A stretch of DNA of 64,000 bases from Paraburkholderia edwinii (GCF_019428685.1 NZ_CP080096.1:682001-746000); one strand, 5' to 3'; shown: positions 27,094 through 36,501, counted from the first letter of the stretch. Numbers and translations: made by a program. The notes: generated from the letters alone by a model not told the origin.

Positions 27094-28209
27094 ATGAGCG
27101 AACCGGTCGACCAGCATTCACGCGGAACCGTTGCGCCTTTGAAAGGCGCGCTGATCGGTTGCGGATTCTTCGCGCGCAATCATCTGCATGCATGGCGCGA
27201 TATTCGCGACGTGCAACTCGTTGCGCTCTGCGATGCGGACGAAGTGCGCCTGCAAGCGGCAGGCCGCGAGTTCGGCATCGAACGGCTCTACACGGATGCC
27301 GCGGCGCTGCTGAAAAACGAGCGTCTCGATTTCGTCGATATCGCGACGACCGTGGCGAGCCATCGGCCACTTGTCGAACTTGCGGCGTCGGCCGGTGTCG
27401 CGGCGATCTGCCAGAAGCCGTTCGCGAAGACGCTCGACGACGCCTACGCGATGGTCGATGCTTGCCGCGAAGCCGGCGTGCCGCTGATGGTGCATGAGAA
27501 TTTCCGCTGGCAGAGTGCGATTCAGGCGGTCGGTAAAGCGTTGCGCAACGGCGAAATCGGCGCGCCGTTCTGGGGCCGCGTGTCGTTTCGCTCGGCATTC
27601 GACGTATTCAGCGGGCAACCGTATCTCGCGACCGGCGAGCGCTTTATTGTCGAAGACCTCGGCATTCATATTCTCGATATCGCGCGGTTTCTGTTCGGCG
27701 ACGTCGTACGCCTTAGCGCGACGACCAGAACCGTGAACCCCGCGATTCGCGGCGAGGATGTGGCGACGATCCTGATGAGCCATGAGGGCGGCGTGACAAG
27801 CGTTGTCGATTGCAGTTATGCGACGCGTTTGCCGCACGAGCATTTTCCGCAAACGATGATTGAAGTGGACGGCTCGAAGGGCACGTTGCGTCTTTTCGCG
27901 GATTATCGGTTACAGGTTCATACCGCGACAGGCACCGATGAACGGCATGTCGCGCCGCCGACGCTTGGATGGGCGAGCTCGCCGTGGGAAGCGATTCAGG
28001 GCAGCGTGCTTGCCATCGAGCAGCACTGGGCCGAGTGTCTTAGGCGCGGCGTGGAACCGGCGACGAGCGGGCGCGACAATCTGCGTACGCTTGCGCTTGT
28101 CGAGGCAACTTATCTGTCCGCGCGTGAAGGGCGCAGTGTCGCGTTGTCCGAACTCGAGCGTTCGCCGGCTCAAATGGAACGCGCGCACGCGCAGTGGGTG
28201 GCGTCATGA
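27094..28209 (+). CDS. apsD: Gfo/Idh/MocA-family dehydrogenase, probable D-apiose dehydrogenase
   Basis: 371 residues. The Rossmann start GALIGCGFFARNHLHAWRDI and the family catalytic motif as CQKPFAKTLDDA (Lys in the KP step) are seen, then the C-terminal beta-sheet domain with EDLGIHILDIARFLFGDV carrying His. In the described D-apiose routes ApsD oxidises the sugar to apionolactone with NAD+. The assignment depends on the neighbours (lactonase-like, ApnO-like, RuBisCO-like and DUF1537 genes), because Gfo/Idh proteins alone are not specific. It overlaps the next gene by 4 bp. Confidence 0.75.
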   Translation: MSEPVDQHSRGTVAPLKGALIGCGFFARNHLHAWRDIRDVQLVALCDADEVRLQAAGREFGIERLYTDAAALLKNERLDFVDIATTVASHRPLVELAASAGVAAICQKPFAKTLDDAYAMVDACREAGVPLMVHENFRWQSAIQAVGKALRNGEIGAPFWGRVSFRSAFDVFSGQPYLATGERFIVEDLGIHILDIARFLFGDVVRLSATTRTVNPAIRGEDVATILMSHEGGVTSVVDCSYATRLPHEHFPQTMIEVDGSKGTLRLFADYRLQVHTATGTDERHVAPPTLGWASSPWEAIQGSVLAIEQHWAECLRRGVEPATSGRDNLRTLALVEATYLSAREGRSVALSELERSPAQMERAHAQWVAS

Positions 28210-30290
28210 AGGCCGCGACCGCGATGCTCTACTACGGCACGGCGCGAAGCGTGCCTGACGCGCGGCAATTGGCGGCGGGACCCTGGAAGGTCTCGTTGAT
28301 AGACGGCGCATTGCACGCTATCCACTATCAAGACATCGAAGTGATTCGCGCCGTTGCCTTTCTCGTGCGCGACAAGGATTGGGGCACGTGCCGCCCCACG
28401 GTCAAAGGCATCGAAATCGACGAGACGCAGGATGGCTTTCGCATTTCCTATCGCGCGCAGTGTGTAAATCCTGATGGCGACACGCTCGGCTATTCACTGT
28501 CGATCGACTGTACGGCACACGGCGCACTCACGTTACGTGCAAGCGCGACCGCGAACACCGCGTTTCTGACCGCGCGTTGCGGCTTTTGCGTGCTTCATCC
28601 GATCGACGGCGTGGCCGGTGCGCCCGCGCGTGTCGAACACAGCGACAGCACCGTCGAACAGGTGTCGTTTCCGACTCTGATCGATCCGTGGCAGCCGTTC
28701 AAGGACATCCGGTCGATCGAACATGATTTAAGCGGGACGCTCGGCTTGCCGATCGCCGTGCGCTGCGCATTCACGGGCGATGTGTTCGAAATGGAGGACC
28801 AGCGCAACTGGTCCGACGCGTCGTTCAAGACGTATTCGCGGCCGCTTGAATGGCCGTGGCCTTATACGCTCGAAGCGGGTGCGACTATCGAGCAGTCGGT
28901 TACGCTGACGGTCGATGCGAAGGCGGTGCGCGTAAGCGAAGCTCAAGAAGCGCACGAGGCGCGTATAGATTCGCCAGCGCCTCAACTGTCGGGCGCGCAG
29001 ACGATCAGGATCGATCTGGATGCGCAAAGCGACAGGAACGACGAAACAATACCCGCACTCGGCGTCGCGATCGCTGCTGACGAAGCCGACATCGCACTCG
29101 CACACCTCGCGCTGCTTGCGGAACTCGCTCCGCAACAACTCACGTTTAGCTTCGATCCGCTCGCCGGCCACGGCACTCGCGAACTCGAACGATTTGCCGC
29201 GCTGCAACGCGGATCCGGCATTCCGGCGGTGCTCGAATACGCGTTGCCCGGCGTCGATACGCCGCGCGCGGAAATCGAAACCTTGGCGGCGCAAATCGAT
29301 GCTGCAAAGCTCGCATTGACAGGCATCGTCGTGAGTCCGTCGGTGCATCGCCAGTCGAATCCTCCGGGCAGCATCAGTCCACCGTGTCCCGCGCTCGACG
29401 AGGTCTATCGTGAGGCGCGCCGCGTGTTCGGATCGCTGCGTCTGGGCGGCGGGATGCTTAGCTACTTCACCGAGCTGAACCGCAAGCGCCCGCCGCTCGA
29501 ACTCGTCGACTGGGTGACGCATGCGACTTGCCCGATCGTGCATGCCGCCGACGATCGCGGCGTGATGCAGACGCTCGAAGCGATACCGCATATCACGCGC
29601 TCCTGCCGTGCGCTGATCGGCGCGCAGCCGTATGCAATCGGCCCGGTATCGATCGGCATGCGGCAAAACCCGTATGGTTCGCGCGTCATGCCGAACCCGC
29701 GCGGCGAGCGGATCGCGATGGCGGAGCGCGATCCGCGACAGCGTGCGTTGTTCGGCGCGGCGTGGCTCGTGGGTTATGCAGCGGCGTTGGCCGGTGCGCG
29801 GCTCGAAACGTTCACGTTAGGCGCGCTGACAGGCGCTCGCGGCCTGGCGGATGTCGTTGGCGCGGCGAACCGGACGAACGTTACTAGCGACAAAAGCGAT
29901 GCAGACGGCGCGATCGGCGCTGACAACCTGCGCCTCTATCCAGCCTTCCATGTGGCATACGCACTGGCGCAAATGGCCGGCGCAACGCGCCTGCATTGCG
30001 CGCATGAATCGCGCGCTATCGCCTGCATGGCAGCCCGCGACGTTCAAGGCCGCGTGCACCTGCTACTCGCAAACCTGACCGACTCCGCCCGCACGGTAAA
30101 GCTCGACACAGGCGTCAAACAAATCAGCGAGTGGCACGTGACTCGCATCGACGAGAACTCCGCGCTCGACATCGAAACCGCGTCGATCGCCACTCAAGCG
30201 ATATCGCTTTCGCAGCCGGTCACGCTGCCGCCGTTCGCGTGCCTCATTGCCGTATCCGAAGCGGCGGAAACATATAAAGCGTCGAAATAA
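28206..30290 (+). CDS. apnL: Large cytoplasmic protein, probable D-apionate lactonase
   Basis: 694 residues with no signal peptide. The first 240 residues look beta-rich. The middle has a TIM-barrel-like pattern (LALTGIVVSPSVHRQSNPPG, SLRLGGGMLSYFTELNRKRPP, TCPIVHAADDRGVMQTLEA). The last 100 residues again form a beta domain typical of glycosidase-like folds. In the D-apionate pathway a large lactonase of this kind opens apionolactone, and the gene lies between the ApsD and ApnO homologues, where a lactonase is required. A glycoside-hydrolase-like role is the alternative. ATG 28206 overlaps the preceding stop. Confidence 0.65.
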   Translation: MKAATAMLYYGTARSVPDARQLAAGPWKVSLIDGALHAIHYQDIEVIRAVAFLVRDKDWGTCRPTVKGIEIDETQDGFRISYRAQCVNPDGDTLGYSLSIDCTAHGALTLRASATANTAFLTARCGFCVLHPIDGVAGAPARVEHSDSTVEQVSFPTLIDPWQPFKDIRSIEHDLSGTLGLPIAVRCAFTGDVFEMEDQRNWSDASFKTYSRPLEWPWPYTLEAGATIEQSVTLTVDAKAVRVSEAQEAHEARIDSPAPQLSGAQTIRIDLDAQSDRNDETIPALGVAIAADEADIALAHLALLAELAPQQLTFSFDPLAGHGTRELERFAALQRGSGIPAVLEYALPGVDTPRAEIETLAAQIDAAKLALTGIVVSPSVHRQSNPPGSISPPCPALDEVYREARRVFGSLRLGGGMLSYFTELNRKRPPLELVDWVTHATCPIVHAADDRGVMQTLEAIPHITRSCRALIGAQPYAIGPVSIGMRQNPYGSRVMPNPRGERIAMAERDPRQRALFGAAWLVGYAAALAGARLETFTLGALTGARGLADVVGAANRTNVTSDKSDADGAIGADNLRLYPAFHVAYALAQMAGATRLHCAHESRAIACMAARDVQGRVHLLLANLTDSARTVKLDTGVKQISEWHVTRIDENSALDIETASIATQAISLSQPVTLPPFACLIAVSEAAETYKASK

Positions 30291-30328
30291 ACCGGCACAC
30301 CACGAACCCCCAGTAAGGAGAGAGCACG

Positions 30329-31159
30329 ATGAAAGAGAAGATCGCCCTGTTTGGCGCCGGCGGAAAGATGGGCTACCGCCTGACGCGCAACCTGCTCAAG
30401 TCGGACTACCGCGTTTCGCATATCGAAGTCAGCGAAGCCGGCCGCAAGCGCTTGAAGGATGAACTGAACGTCGACTGTGTGCCGGTGGATACCGCGCTCG
30501 ACGGTGCACAGGTTGTGATCCTCGCGGTGCCTGACACCCTGATCGGCAAACTGAGCCACGACATTGCGCCGAAGCTCGCGGCAGGCACGATGGTGATGAC
30601 GCTCGATGCAGCGGCGCCGTTCGCCGGCCATTTGCCCGACAGGCCCGACCTCACGTATTTCGTCGCGCACCCGTGCCATCCGCTGATTTTCAGCGACGAG
30701 ACCACGCCTGAAGCACTGCACGATCACTTCGGCGGCCTGCACGCAAAGCAATCGATTACGAGCGCGCTGATGCAAGGCCCCGAATCCGCATTCGATCTCG
30801 GTGAAGACGTCGCGAAGACAATCTACGCGCCGATCCTGCGTTCGTATCGTCTGAGCGTCGATCAGATGGCGATTCTCGAGCCGGGCCTTTCGGAGACGGT
30901 CTGCGCGACGCTGCTCTACGTGATGCGCGAAGCGATGGATGAAACCGTGAAACGCGGTGTGCCCGAGCAAGCGGCGCGAGATTTCCTGCTCGGCCATATG
31001 AACATCCTGAGCGCGGTGATTTTCAACGAAATCCCCGGCGCGTTTTCCGACGCGTGCAATAAGGCGATTCAGTTTGGCAAGCCGCGGCTCATGCGCGACG
31101 ACTGGAAGAACGTGTTCGATCGCGCGGAAATCGCCGAAAGCATTCGCCGCATTACCTGA
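30329..31159 (+). CDS. apnO: Probable D-apionate oxidoisomerase
   Basis: 276 residues. An NAD-binding domain starts with KIALFGAGGKMGYRLTRNLLKSDY. A phosphogluconate-dehydrogenase-like helical C-terminal domain follows (LSETVCATLLYVMREAMDET). FVAHPCHPLIFSDET is a distinctive segment of this family. ApnO is known to oxidise D-apionate and move its hydroxymethyl group to give 3-oxo-isoapionate. The ribosome site AAGGAGAG is strong. The next two genes would phosphorylate and cleave the product. Good agreement of family and context. Confidence 0.8.
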   Translation: MKEKIALFGAGGKMGYRLTRNLLKSDYRVSHIEVSEAGRKRLKDELNVDCVPVDTALDGAQVVILAVPDTLIGKLSHDIAPKLAAGTMVMTLDAAAPFAGHLPDRPDLTYFVAHPCHPLIFSDETTPEALHDHFGGLHAKQSITSALMQGPESAFDLGEDVAKTIYAPILRSYRLSVDQMAILEPGLSETVCATLLYVMREAMDETVKRGVPEQAARDFLLGHMNILSAVIFNEIPGAFSDACNKAIQFGKPRLMRDDWKNVFDRAEIAESIRRIT

Positions 31160-31262
31160 TGCCTGCAGTACGTGGCATTTCGCACCCGCACGTTCGCGAT
31201 TGCGACGTTTCCGATTTCGAAGCTTAAGTCGCTTCCGTAGATACCGAATAGAGGCTTGTACT

Positions 31263-32507
31263 GTGAGCGAACGCATCCACGCTACCTACTGGCTCGAAAC
31301 CGGCGACGATCCGCGCCGCGCCGCCGACGTAATCGCCGGCGAGCAGTCGAGCGGCACTTTCGTCGCGCTGCCGAACGAGACGCCCGAACTGAAGGCGCGT
31401 TCGGGCGCGCGTGTCGAGCGGCTCGAGGTGATCGAAACTGTCGGCGCGCCGAGTCTGCCCGGCGGCATGCGTGCGGACCGCTATACGCGCTGCACGCTCG
31501 AACTGTCGTGGCCGATCGAAAATTTCGGGCCTTCGCTGCCGAACCTGATGTCGACGATCGCGGGCAATCTCTTCGAGTTGCGTCAGGTGTCGGGGCTGCG
31601 GCTTACCGGGCTGATGCTGCCGCCTTCGTTTGCCGCTGCGTATGAGGGGCCGGCGTTCGGTATAGAAGGCACGCGGCGCCTGACCGGCGTGACGCATGGG
31701 CCGCTGATCGGCACGATCATCAAGCCGAGCGTCGGGCTCTCGCCGGAAGAAACGGCGCAGCAGGTGCGAGAGCTCGTGGAAGGCGGCATCGATTTCATCA
31801 AGGATGACGAGCTGCAGGCCGATGGCCCACATTGTCCGTTCGACGAGCGCGTGAAAGCGGTCATGCGCGTCGTCAACGAGCATGCGGATCGTACCGGCAA
31901 GAAGGTCATGGTGGCGTTCAACCTGACGGGCGAGCTCGATCAGATGCGTCGGCGTCACGATCTCGTGCTCGAACACGGCGGCACGTGCGTGATGGTCGTG
32001 CTCAACTCGGTGGGCCTCGTCGGCATGCATGAGTTGCGACGTCACGCGCAGCTGCCGATTCACGCGCATCGCGCCGGATGGGGTTATCTGTCGCGCAGCC
32101 CTGAACTCGGTTGGGACTACGCGCCGTGGCAAATGATCTGGCGCATGGCCGGCGCCGATCATATGCACGTGAATGGGCTGCGCAACAAGTTCAGCGAGCC
32201 CGATGCAAGCGTGATCGCCGCCGCGCGCGCCGTGCTTGCGCCGGTGATGCCGCGAGCCCCGATGCCCGCCATGCCGGTCTTCAGCTCCGGGCAAACGGGT
32301 CTGCAAGCGGCGGACACGTATGCGGCGATCGGTTGTGCCGATCTGATCCACACGGCCGGCGGCGGCATTTTCGGCCATCCGCAGGGCGTCGCGGCAGGCG
32401 TCGAAGCGTTGCGCGAAGCGTGGGTTGCAGCGATCGAAGGCGTGCCGCTCGACCAGCATGCTGCGAGGCACGAGCCGCTGCGTGCCGCCCTCGATTTCTG
32501 GAAATGA
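31263..32507 (+). CDS. RuBisCO-like protein, 3-oxo-isoapionate-4-phosphate cleaving (OiaX or OiaC type)
   Basis: 414 residues of the RuBisCO large-subunit superfamily. TIIKPSVGLSPEE replaces the KPKLGLS loop. EGGIDFIKDDE keeps the Lys-Asp-Asp-Glu metal site, so the carbamylated lysine is probably present. HAHRAGWGYLSR, VFSSGQTGLQA and GGGIFGHPQG mark the phosphate-side loops. GTG 31263 is the start, with GAGG at 31251-31254. In apionate pathways such proteins either decarboxylate 3-oxo-isoapionate-4-phosphate to L-erythrulose phosphate (OiaC) or split it to 3-phosphoglycerate and glycolate (OiaX). I cannot tell which by eye. It is quite different from the true RuBisCO at 56262. Confidence 0.85.
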   Translation: MSERIHATYWLETGDDPRRAADVIAGEQSSGTFVALPNETPELKARSGARVERLEVIETVGAPSLPGGMRADRYTRCTLELSWPIENFGPSLPNLMSTIAGNLFELRQVSGLRLTGLMLPPSFAAAYEGPAFGIEGTRRLTGVTHGPLIGTIIKPSVGLSPEETAQQVRELVEGGIDFIKDDELQADGPHCPFDERVKAVMRVVNEHADRTGKKVMVAFNLTGELDQMRRRHDLVLEHGGTCVMVVLNSVGLVGMHELRRHAQLPIHAHRAGWGYLSRSPELGWDYAPWQMIWRMAGADHMHVNGLRNKFSEPDASVIAAARAVLAPVMPRAPMPAMPVFSSGQTGLQAADTYAAIGCADLIHTAGGGIFGHPQGVAAGVEALREAWVAAIEGVPLDQHAARHEPLRAALDFWK

Positions 32508-32516
32508 GCACGCAAT

Positions 32517-33902
32517 ATGGCCGCTGACGCATCGTCGAATGCAGCGCTCCCCGCCGGCTTGCTGCTTGCCTACTATGGCGACGACTTCACCGGATCGACC
32601 GACGCGATGGAAGCGATGACGGCCGCCGGCGTGCCGACGGTGCTCTGTCTCGACACGCCGACGCCCGCACTGCTCGCGCGTTTTCCCAACGTGCGCTGCG
32701 TCGGCCTCGCGGGTTCGTCGCGCGGGCGCAGTCGCGCCTGGATGCGCGACGTGTTGCCGTCCGCGTTCGCAAGCCTCGCGGCATTAGGCGCGCCGATTCT
32801 GCAATACAAGGTGTGCTCGACATTCGATTCGTCGCCGGAAATCGGATCGATCGGCGCCGCGATCGACATCGGTGTCGATGCGATGCGCGCGCGCTGGTCG
32901 CCGATGGTGATCGGCGCGCCGCGCCTCAAGCGCTATCAGATGTTCGGCAATCTGTTCGCGGCGGTGAATGGTGTCGGTTACCGGCTCGACCGACACCCGA
33001 CTATGGCGCGTCATCCGGTTACGCCGATGGATGAAGCGGATTTGCGCCTGCATCTGGGCAAGCAGACCTCAAGGCGCATCGAGCTTGTCGATATGCTGCA
33101 ACTTCGTGCAAACGAAGGGTCGAAGCGTGTCGCAGCGCTTGAAGGCGACGACAAGCCGGTCGTACTAATCGATGTGCTCGACGACGAAACGCTCGCCACG
33201 GCCGGGCAACTCGTATGGGAGCGGCGCGGCGAGGGCGTATTCAGCGCATCGTCGTCGGGTTTGCAGTACGCGCTTGCCGCGCATTGGCGCGCGCGGGGCT
33301 GGCTGCCCGTCGCGCCTTCTCTGCCTGTAGCGCGACCAGCCGATGTCATCGCTGCAGTGAGCGGCAGCTGTTCGCCGGTTACAGCCACGCAGATCGCGTG
33401 GGCGCGTGCAAATGGATTTCACGTCGAACGGCTCGACCTGCGCCGTGCGCTCGACGCTCAAACAGCAAATGCGGAAATCGAGCGCGTGGTGAGCGTATCC
33501 GCGCAAGCCGTGAGCCGCGGACAGAGCGCGCTCGTTCATAGCGCCGAAGGCCCCGAAGATCCGGCCGTGACCGGCTTCGATGCGATCGCGAAAGAGGCGG
33601 GGCTCACTCGTCACGACGCGGCACGCGATGTCGGCCGCGCACTCGCCGAAGTGATGCGCACGCTGCTCGATCGTGTCGATATCAAGCGCGTTGTAGTCGC
33701 GGGCGGAGATAGCTCGGGCGAAGTCGCAAGCACGCTCGGCATCGATGCATTGAGCGTCGCGGCAGGCCTCGCGCCCGGCGCGCCGTTGTGCCGCGCGTGG
33801 TCGTCGCAGCCGCGGCGCGACGGGCTCGAAATCGTGCTGAAGGGTGGACAGATGGGCGGCGCCGGATTTTTCGGCGACGTGAGGGAAGGCCGCATCGTCT
33901 AA
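32517..33902 (+). CDS. oiaK: DUF1537-family four-carbon acid sugar kinase, probable 3-oxo-isoapionate kinase
   Basis: 461 residues. The N-terminal substrate domain opens with LLAYYGDDFTGSTDAMEAM, the family hallmark with the acidic DDFTG substrate site. YKVCSTFDSSPEIGSIG follows, then GSCSPVTATQIAWA. The C-terminal nucleotide domain has KRVVVAGGDSSGEVASTLGI and LKGGQMGGAGFFGDV. Members phosphorylate threonate, 3-oxo-tetronates or 3-oxo-isoapionate with ATP. Context with ApnO and a RuBisCO-like protein selects the last. It begins 9 bp after that gene and is the last enzyme of the operon. Confidence 0.8.
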   Translation: MAADASSNAALPAGLLLAYYGDDFTGSTDAMEAMTAAGVPTVLCLDTPTPALLARFPNVRCVGLAGSSRGRSRAWMRDVLPSAFASLAALGAPILQYKVCSTFDSSPEIGSIGAAIDIGVDAMRARWSPMVIGAPRLKRYQMFGNLFAAVNGVGYRLDRHPTMARHPVTPMDEADLRLHLGKQTSRRIELVDMLQLRANEGSKRVAALEGDDKPVVLIDVLDDETLATAGQLVWERRGEGVFSASSSGLQYALAAHWRARGWLPVAPSLPVARPADVIAAVSGSCSPVTATQIAWARANGFHVERLDLRRALDAQTANAEIERVVSVSAQAVSRGQSALVHSAEGPEDPAVTGFDAIAKEAGLTRHDAARDVGRALAEVMRTLLDRVDIKRVVVAGGDSSGEVASTLGIDALSVAAGLAPGAPLCRAWSSQPRRDGLEIVLKGGQMGGAGFFGDVREGRIV

Positions 33903-33967
33903 CAAGGCATCGATAGTCGCAACACGCCGACGACAATCGGCCTATCAACGCATGAACGTGTATGGTA

Positions 33968-33982
33968 ATGTCATCACACCAG
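33968..33982 (-). promoter_or_regulatory. Operator before the GntR gene of the D-apiose cluster
   Basis: Read on the minus strand, CTGGTGTGATGACAT matches CTGGTATGATGACCT at 22517-22531 at 13 of 15 positions. It lies 27 bp before the regulator start and should mediate autoregulation. The match across 11.4 kb at both ends of one pathway cluster is the main support. Confidence 0.6.
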
Positions 33983-34009
33983 AGACCAGTTGATTGAAGC
34001 AGGATTGCA

Positions 34010-34714
34010 ATGGGCGAGATCATCCCGCGCCGGAAACTTTACCAGGAAGTCGTGGATCGACTGATGGAGCGCATTCGCTCGGGTGAAATCGGGCCCGGCG
34101 CGCAACTGCCGTCGGAGCGCGAGTTGATGGAGATCTACGGCGTTGGGCGGCCCGCGGTACGCGAGGCATTGCAGACGCTCGAGCGTTCCGGCATCGTCGA
34201 GATTGCGCATGGCGAACGCGCGCGCGTCGTCGTGCCGACTGCGGACCGTCTGCTCGGGCAAGTGGCGAGCGGCGCGATGCATCTGCTGCGCACGCACCCC
34301 GACATGCTCGAGCATGTGAAGCATGCGCGCCTCTTCCTCGAAACGGGCACCGCACGTATGGCCGCCGAGCGCGCGACCGAAGAGGACGTTGCGCGGCTGC
34401 AGGCGAGCATTGCCGAGCATCGCGCGTCGATGGTCGATCTCGAAGAGTTTATCGAGCGCGATATGGCGTTTCACCGCGAGATCGCGAGGATCAGCGGCAA
34501 TCCGATTTTCCCGTCGATCGTCGAAGCGCTGTTTCGCTGGGCCGGCGAATACTATCGGCCGATGGTGCGCGCGCCGGGCGCCGAGGAATTGACGCTGGCG
34601 GAGCATCAACGCATTGTCGACGCGATTGCGAAAAATGATGGTGATGCGGCGGCCGATGCGATGAGTGCGCATTTGACGCGTGCGAACGATCTCTATCGGA
34701 CCTTGGGCACATAG
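34010..34714 (+). CDS. GntR-family (FadR/FCD) regulator of the D-apiose cluster
   Basis: 234 residues. The winged helix includes LPSERELMEIYGVGRPAVREALQTLERSGIVEI, the classical FadR recognition region. The FCD domain follows, with DMAFHREIARISGNPIFPSI and AEHQRIVDAI supplying the expected metal-binding Asp and His residues. It is transcribed in the same direction as the operon, 107 bp after oiaK and with its own operator-bearing gap, so it may be both read through and separately controlled. Probably a repressor released by D-apiose, apionate or a phosphorylated intermediate. Confidence 0.88.
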   Translation: MGEIIPRRKLYQEVVDRLMERIRSGEIGPGAQLPSERELMEIYGVGRPAVREALQTLERSGIVEIAHGERARVVVPTADRLLGQVASGAMHLLRTHPDMLEHVKHARLFLETGTARMAAERATEEDVARLQASIAEHRASMVDLEEFIERDMAFHREIARISGNPIFPSIVEALFRWAGEYYRPMVRAPGAEELTLAEHQRIVDAIAKNDGDAAADAMSAHLTRANDLYRTLGT

Positions 34715-34878
34715 CGTCGCTTCCAGCGACCCGCCCGGGCAGTTAGAGGGCTAGTGTGCTCGTATTCAGATTTGCCCTTGCGTGCCGCCTTATTGGTGGC
34801 TCAATGCTCGCCGGCCGGGGTGAAATGGCGCATTGGCCTTCCAAAGAAACATCATGCGATGCTGAGCCGCACAGCGTC

Positions 34879-35043
34879 TTAAGGACCAAAAAACGGCACA
34901 CAAAAACTGGCGGGCCCCGTGCACCCCGGTTCCCAGTTCGCATTCGGGCGCTGCGCCGGCGCACCCGTACCACACGCGGCAAGCTGCAGTAGCGCGCCGG
35001 CGGCGAGTAGCGCCACGATCGCGCGCAAAAGATGCGTTTTCAT
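34879..35043 (-). CDS. Small secreted lipoprotein, 54 residues
   Basis: Start ATG at 35043 on the minus strand. The precursor opens with a lipoprotein signal sequence, MKTHLLRAIVALLAAGALLQ, followed by LAAC, a standard lipobox, leaving a mature peptide of about 31 residues that ends GCTGPASFCVPFFGP with two further cysteines. A longer in-frame extension to 35118 would put the signal internally and is rejected. It is divergent from the PQQ-associated propeller gene and shares its 261-bp promoter region, which has a palindrome also seen near the TonB receptor. Function unknown; a role at the outer or inner membrane with a PQQ enzyme is possible. Confidence 0.65.
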   Translation of the reverse strand: MKTHLLRAIVALLAAGALLQLAACGTGAPAQRPNANWEPGCTGPASFCVPFFGP

Positions 35044-35145
35044 TGAATAGACCCATGCAAAGGGGCCGCGTCGAGCGGATGGTCGATGGTCATGATTGTC
35101 TCGCTTGTGGCCCGGCATTGAGCCACATCACGCTTTTCGTGCCAA

Positions 35146-35162
35146 TTCGGGAAAAACTCCCG
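35146..35162 (+). promoter_or_regulatory. Palindromic element shared by PQQ-associated promoters, copy 1
   Basis: TTCGGGAAAAACTCCCG contains CGGGA-N5-TCCCG and sits between the divergent lipoprotein and propeller genes. On the opposite strand, 39092-39108 gives TTCGGGAAATCCTCCCG, identical at 15 of 17 positions. Probably a binding site for one regulator, perhaps the LuxR-type protein encoded at 40212. Confidence 0.5.
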
Positions 35163-35304
35163 CCCCATTTCGTTGTCAACACACGATGCAATGCCCAAAC
35201 TGATTGAGGGGCGCGTGGTCGCCTGCATGCTGCTGCGCGTCAATCGGGCCGCGGCATAGCGCCTGCAAGTCCTCGCTCCAAGAACAACCGGTGGAGACAT
35301 TCAA

Positions 35305-36405
35305 ATGCATCGCACAACAAAAAGCGCGCATGCCGCGCTATTCGCAGTGACCGCGTTCGCCGCGGCCACCGCTTACGCCTCCGCGGCGCCAATCGCCTAC
35401 GTGACGAGCGAGACGAACGGTGTCGGCATTATCGATCTCGGCAATATGTCGCTCGAAAAAACCATTTCGCTCGGCAAGGACGGCCCGCGCGGCCTGAGCC
35501 TCACGGCGGACGGCAAGCGTCTGCTTGTGGCGGCCAAGACCGGCGAACTGATCGCGATCGATACGTCGACAGGCAAAGTGGTCGATCGCGTGAAGATCGG
35601 CAAAAACCCTGAGTTCGTCCGCGTGCATCGTGGCTACGCCTACGTCACCTACGAGCCCGGCGAAAGCGGTCCGCCGCCTGAAGCGCTACAAGGGGGCGCA
35701 AAGCCCGCGCAGCAAGGCGAAAAGCAGGCGGGCAAGGGCCACGACGATGACGACGACGCAAATAGCCCGCCGGCCGAAATTGCCATCGTCGACCTGAAGA
35801 CGATGAAGGTGCTGCGCTCCGTGAAAAGCGGCCACGAAACCGAGGGCGTCGAATTCTCGCCGGACGGCCACGAGATGCTCGTCACCAACGAAGGCGACGA
35901 TACGGTGTCGGTCTATCAGACGGGCACGGGCAAGCTGTTGCGCACGCTGAAACTCGACGCCGGCTCGCGTCCGCGCGGCATCAAGGTGTCGCCGGACGGC
36001 AAGCAGTACGTCGTCACGCTCGAAAACACGGGGAAATTCGTCGTACTCGATGCAGCGAGCTTTAAACCGGTGAAGACCGTGGACACCAAGCTCGGCCCCT
36101 ATGGCGTCGCGTTCGATCCGACCGGCAAGCATCTGATCGTGGCGGCGGCGCGCGACAAGACGCTGCAGGTGTTCGACGCGAAGACCTACGCGCATGTCGC
36201 CGACGTGCCGGTCGGTCAGCGTTGCTGGCATTTCAGCTTTACGCCGGACGGCTCGAAACTGCTGCTTGCGTGTGGCCGTTCGAATGCCGTTTATGTGCTC
36301 GATGCGTCGAATTATCAGACGGTCGGCCAGATCGGCAATCTGCCGCTCGCGTGGGGCATCGTCACGTCGCCGCCGAGCTCAGGTTCGATCGAATCGGCAC
36401 GGTAA
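35305..36405 (+). CDS. PQQ-associated YVTN-type beta-propeller protein
   Basis: 366 residues with a signal peptide ending near ASAAP. Six or seven propeller blades follow, marked by YVTSETNGVGIIDL, LLVAAKTGELIAIDT, EIAIVDLKTMKVL, MLVTNEGDDTVSVYQT, YVVTLENTGKFVVLDA and LIVAAARDKTLQVFDA. This matches the periplasmic propeller family that accompanies PQQ-dependent alcohol oxidation; its molecular job is not established. An inserted segment near residues 130-155 (PAQQGEKQAGKGHDDDDDAN) is unusual, charged and Asp-rich. It is transcribed alone and ends before a bidirectional hairpin. Confidence 0.87.
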   Translation: MHRTTKSAHAALFAVTAFAAATAYASAAPIAYVTSETNGVGIIDLGNMSLEKTISLGKDGPRGLSLTADGKRLLVAAKTGELIAIDTSTGKVVDRVKIGKNPEFVRVHRGYAYVTYEPGESGPPPEALQGGAKPAQQGEKQAGKGHDDDDDANSPPAEIAIVDLKTMKVLRSVKSGHETEGVEFSPDGHEMLVTNEGDDTVSVYQTGTGKLLRTLKLDAGSRPRGIKVSPDGKQYVVTLENTGKFVVLDAASFKPVKTVDTKLGPYGVAFDPTGKHLIVAAARDKTLQVFDAKTYAHVADVPVGQRCWHFSFTPDGSKLLLACGRSNAVYVLDASNYQTVGQIGNLPLAWGIVTSPPSSGSIESAR

Positions 36406-36438
36406 CGGGCGAAAGCCCATCAAGCATCGATTGTTTCG

Positions 36439-36466
36439 CGGGCGGCGTAACGCATTACGCCGCCCG
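36439..36466 (+). terminator. Bidirectional terminator between propeller and TonB receptor genes
   Basis: CGGGCGGCGTAA (36439-36450), loop CGCA, TTACGCCGCCCG (36455-36466): a perfect 12-bp stem between convergent genes. It is followed by TTGCATTTTC on the plus strand and by a short mixed tract on the other, so it could serve both directions. Confidence 0.75.
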
Positions 36467-36501
36467 TTGCATTTTCATCAGCAGACCGGTACGGCGCCGC
36501 A

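Noticed and set aside
34743..35118. Other overlapping frames around the small lipoprotein
   Set aside because: Only the frame from 35043 begins with a signal sequence and lipobox; the others lack starts or structure.
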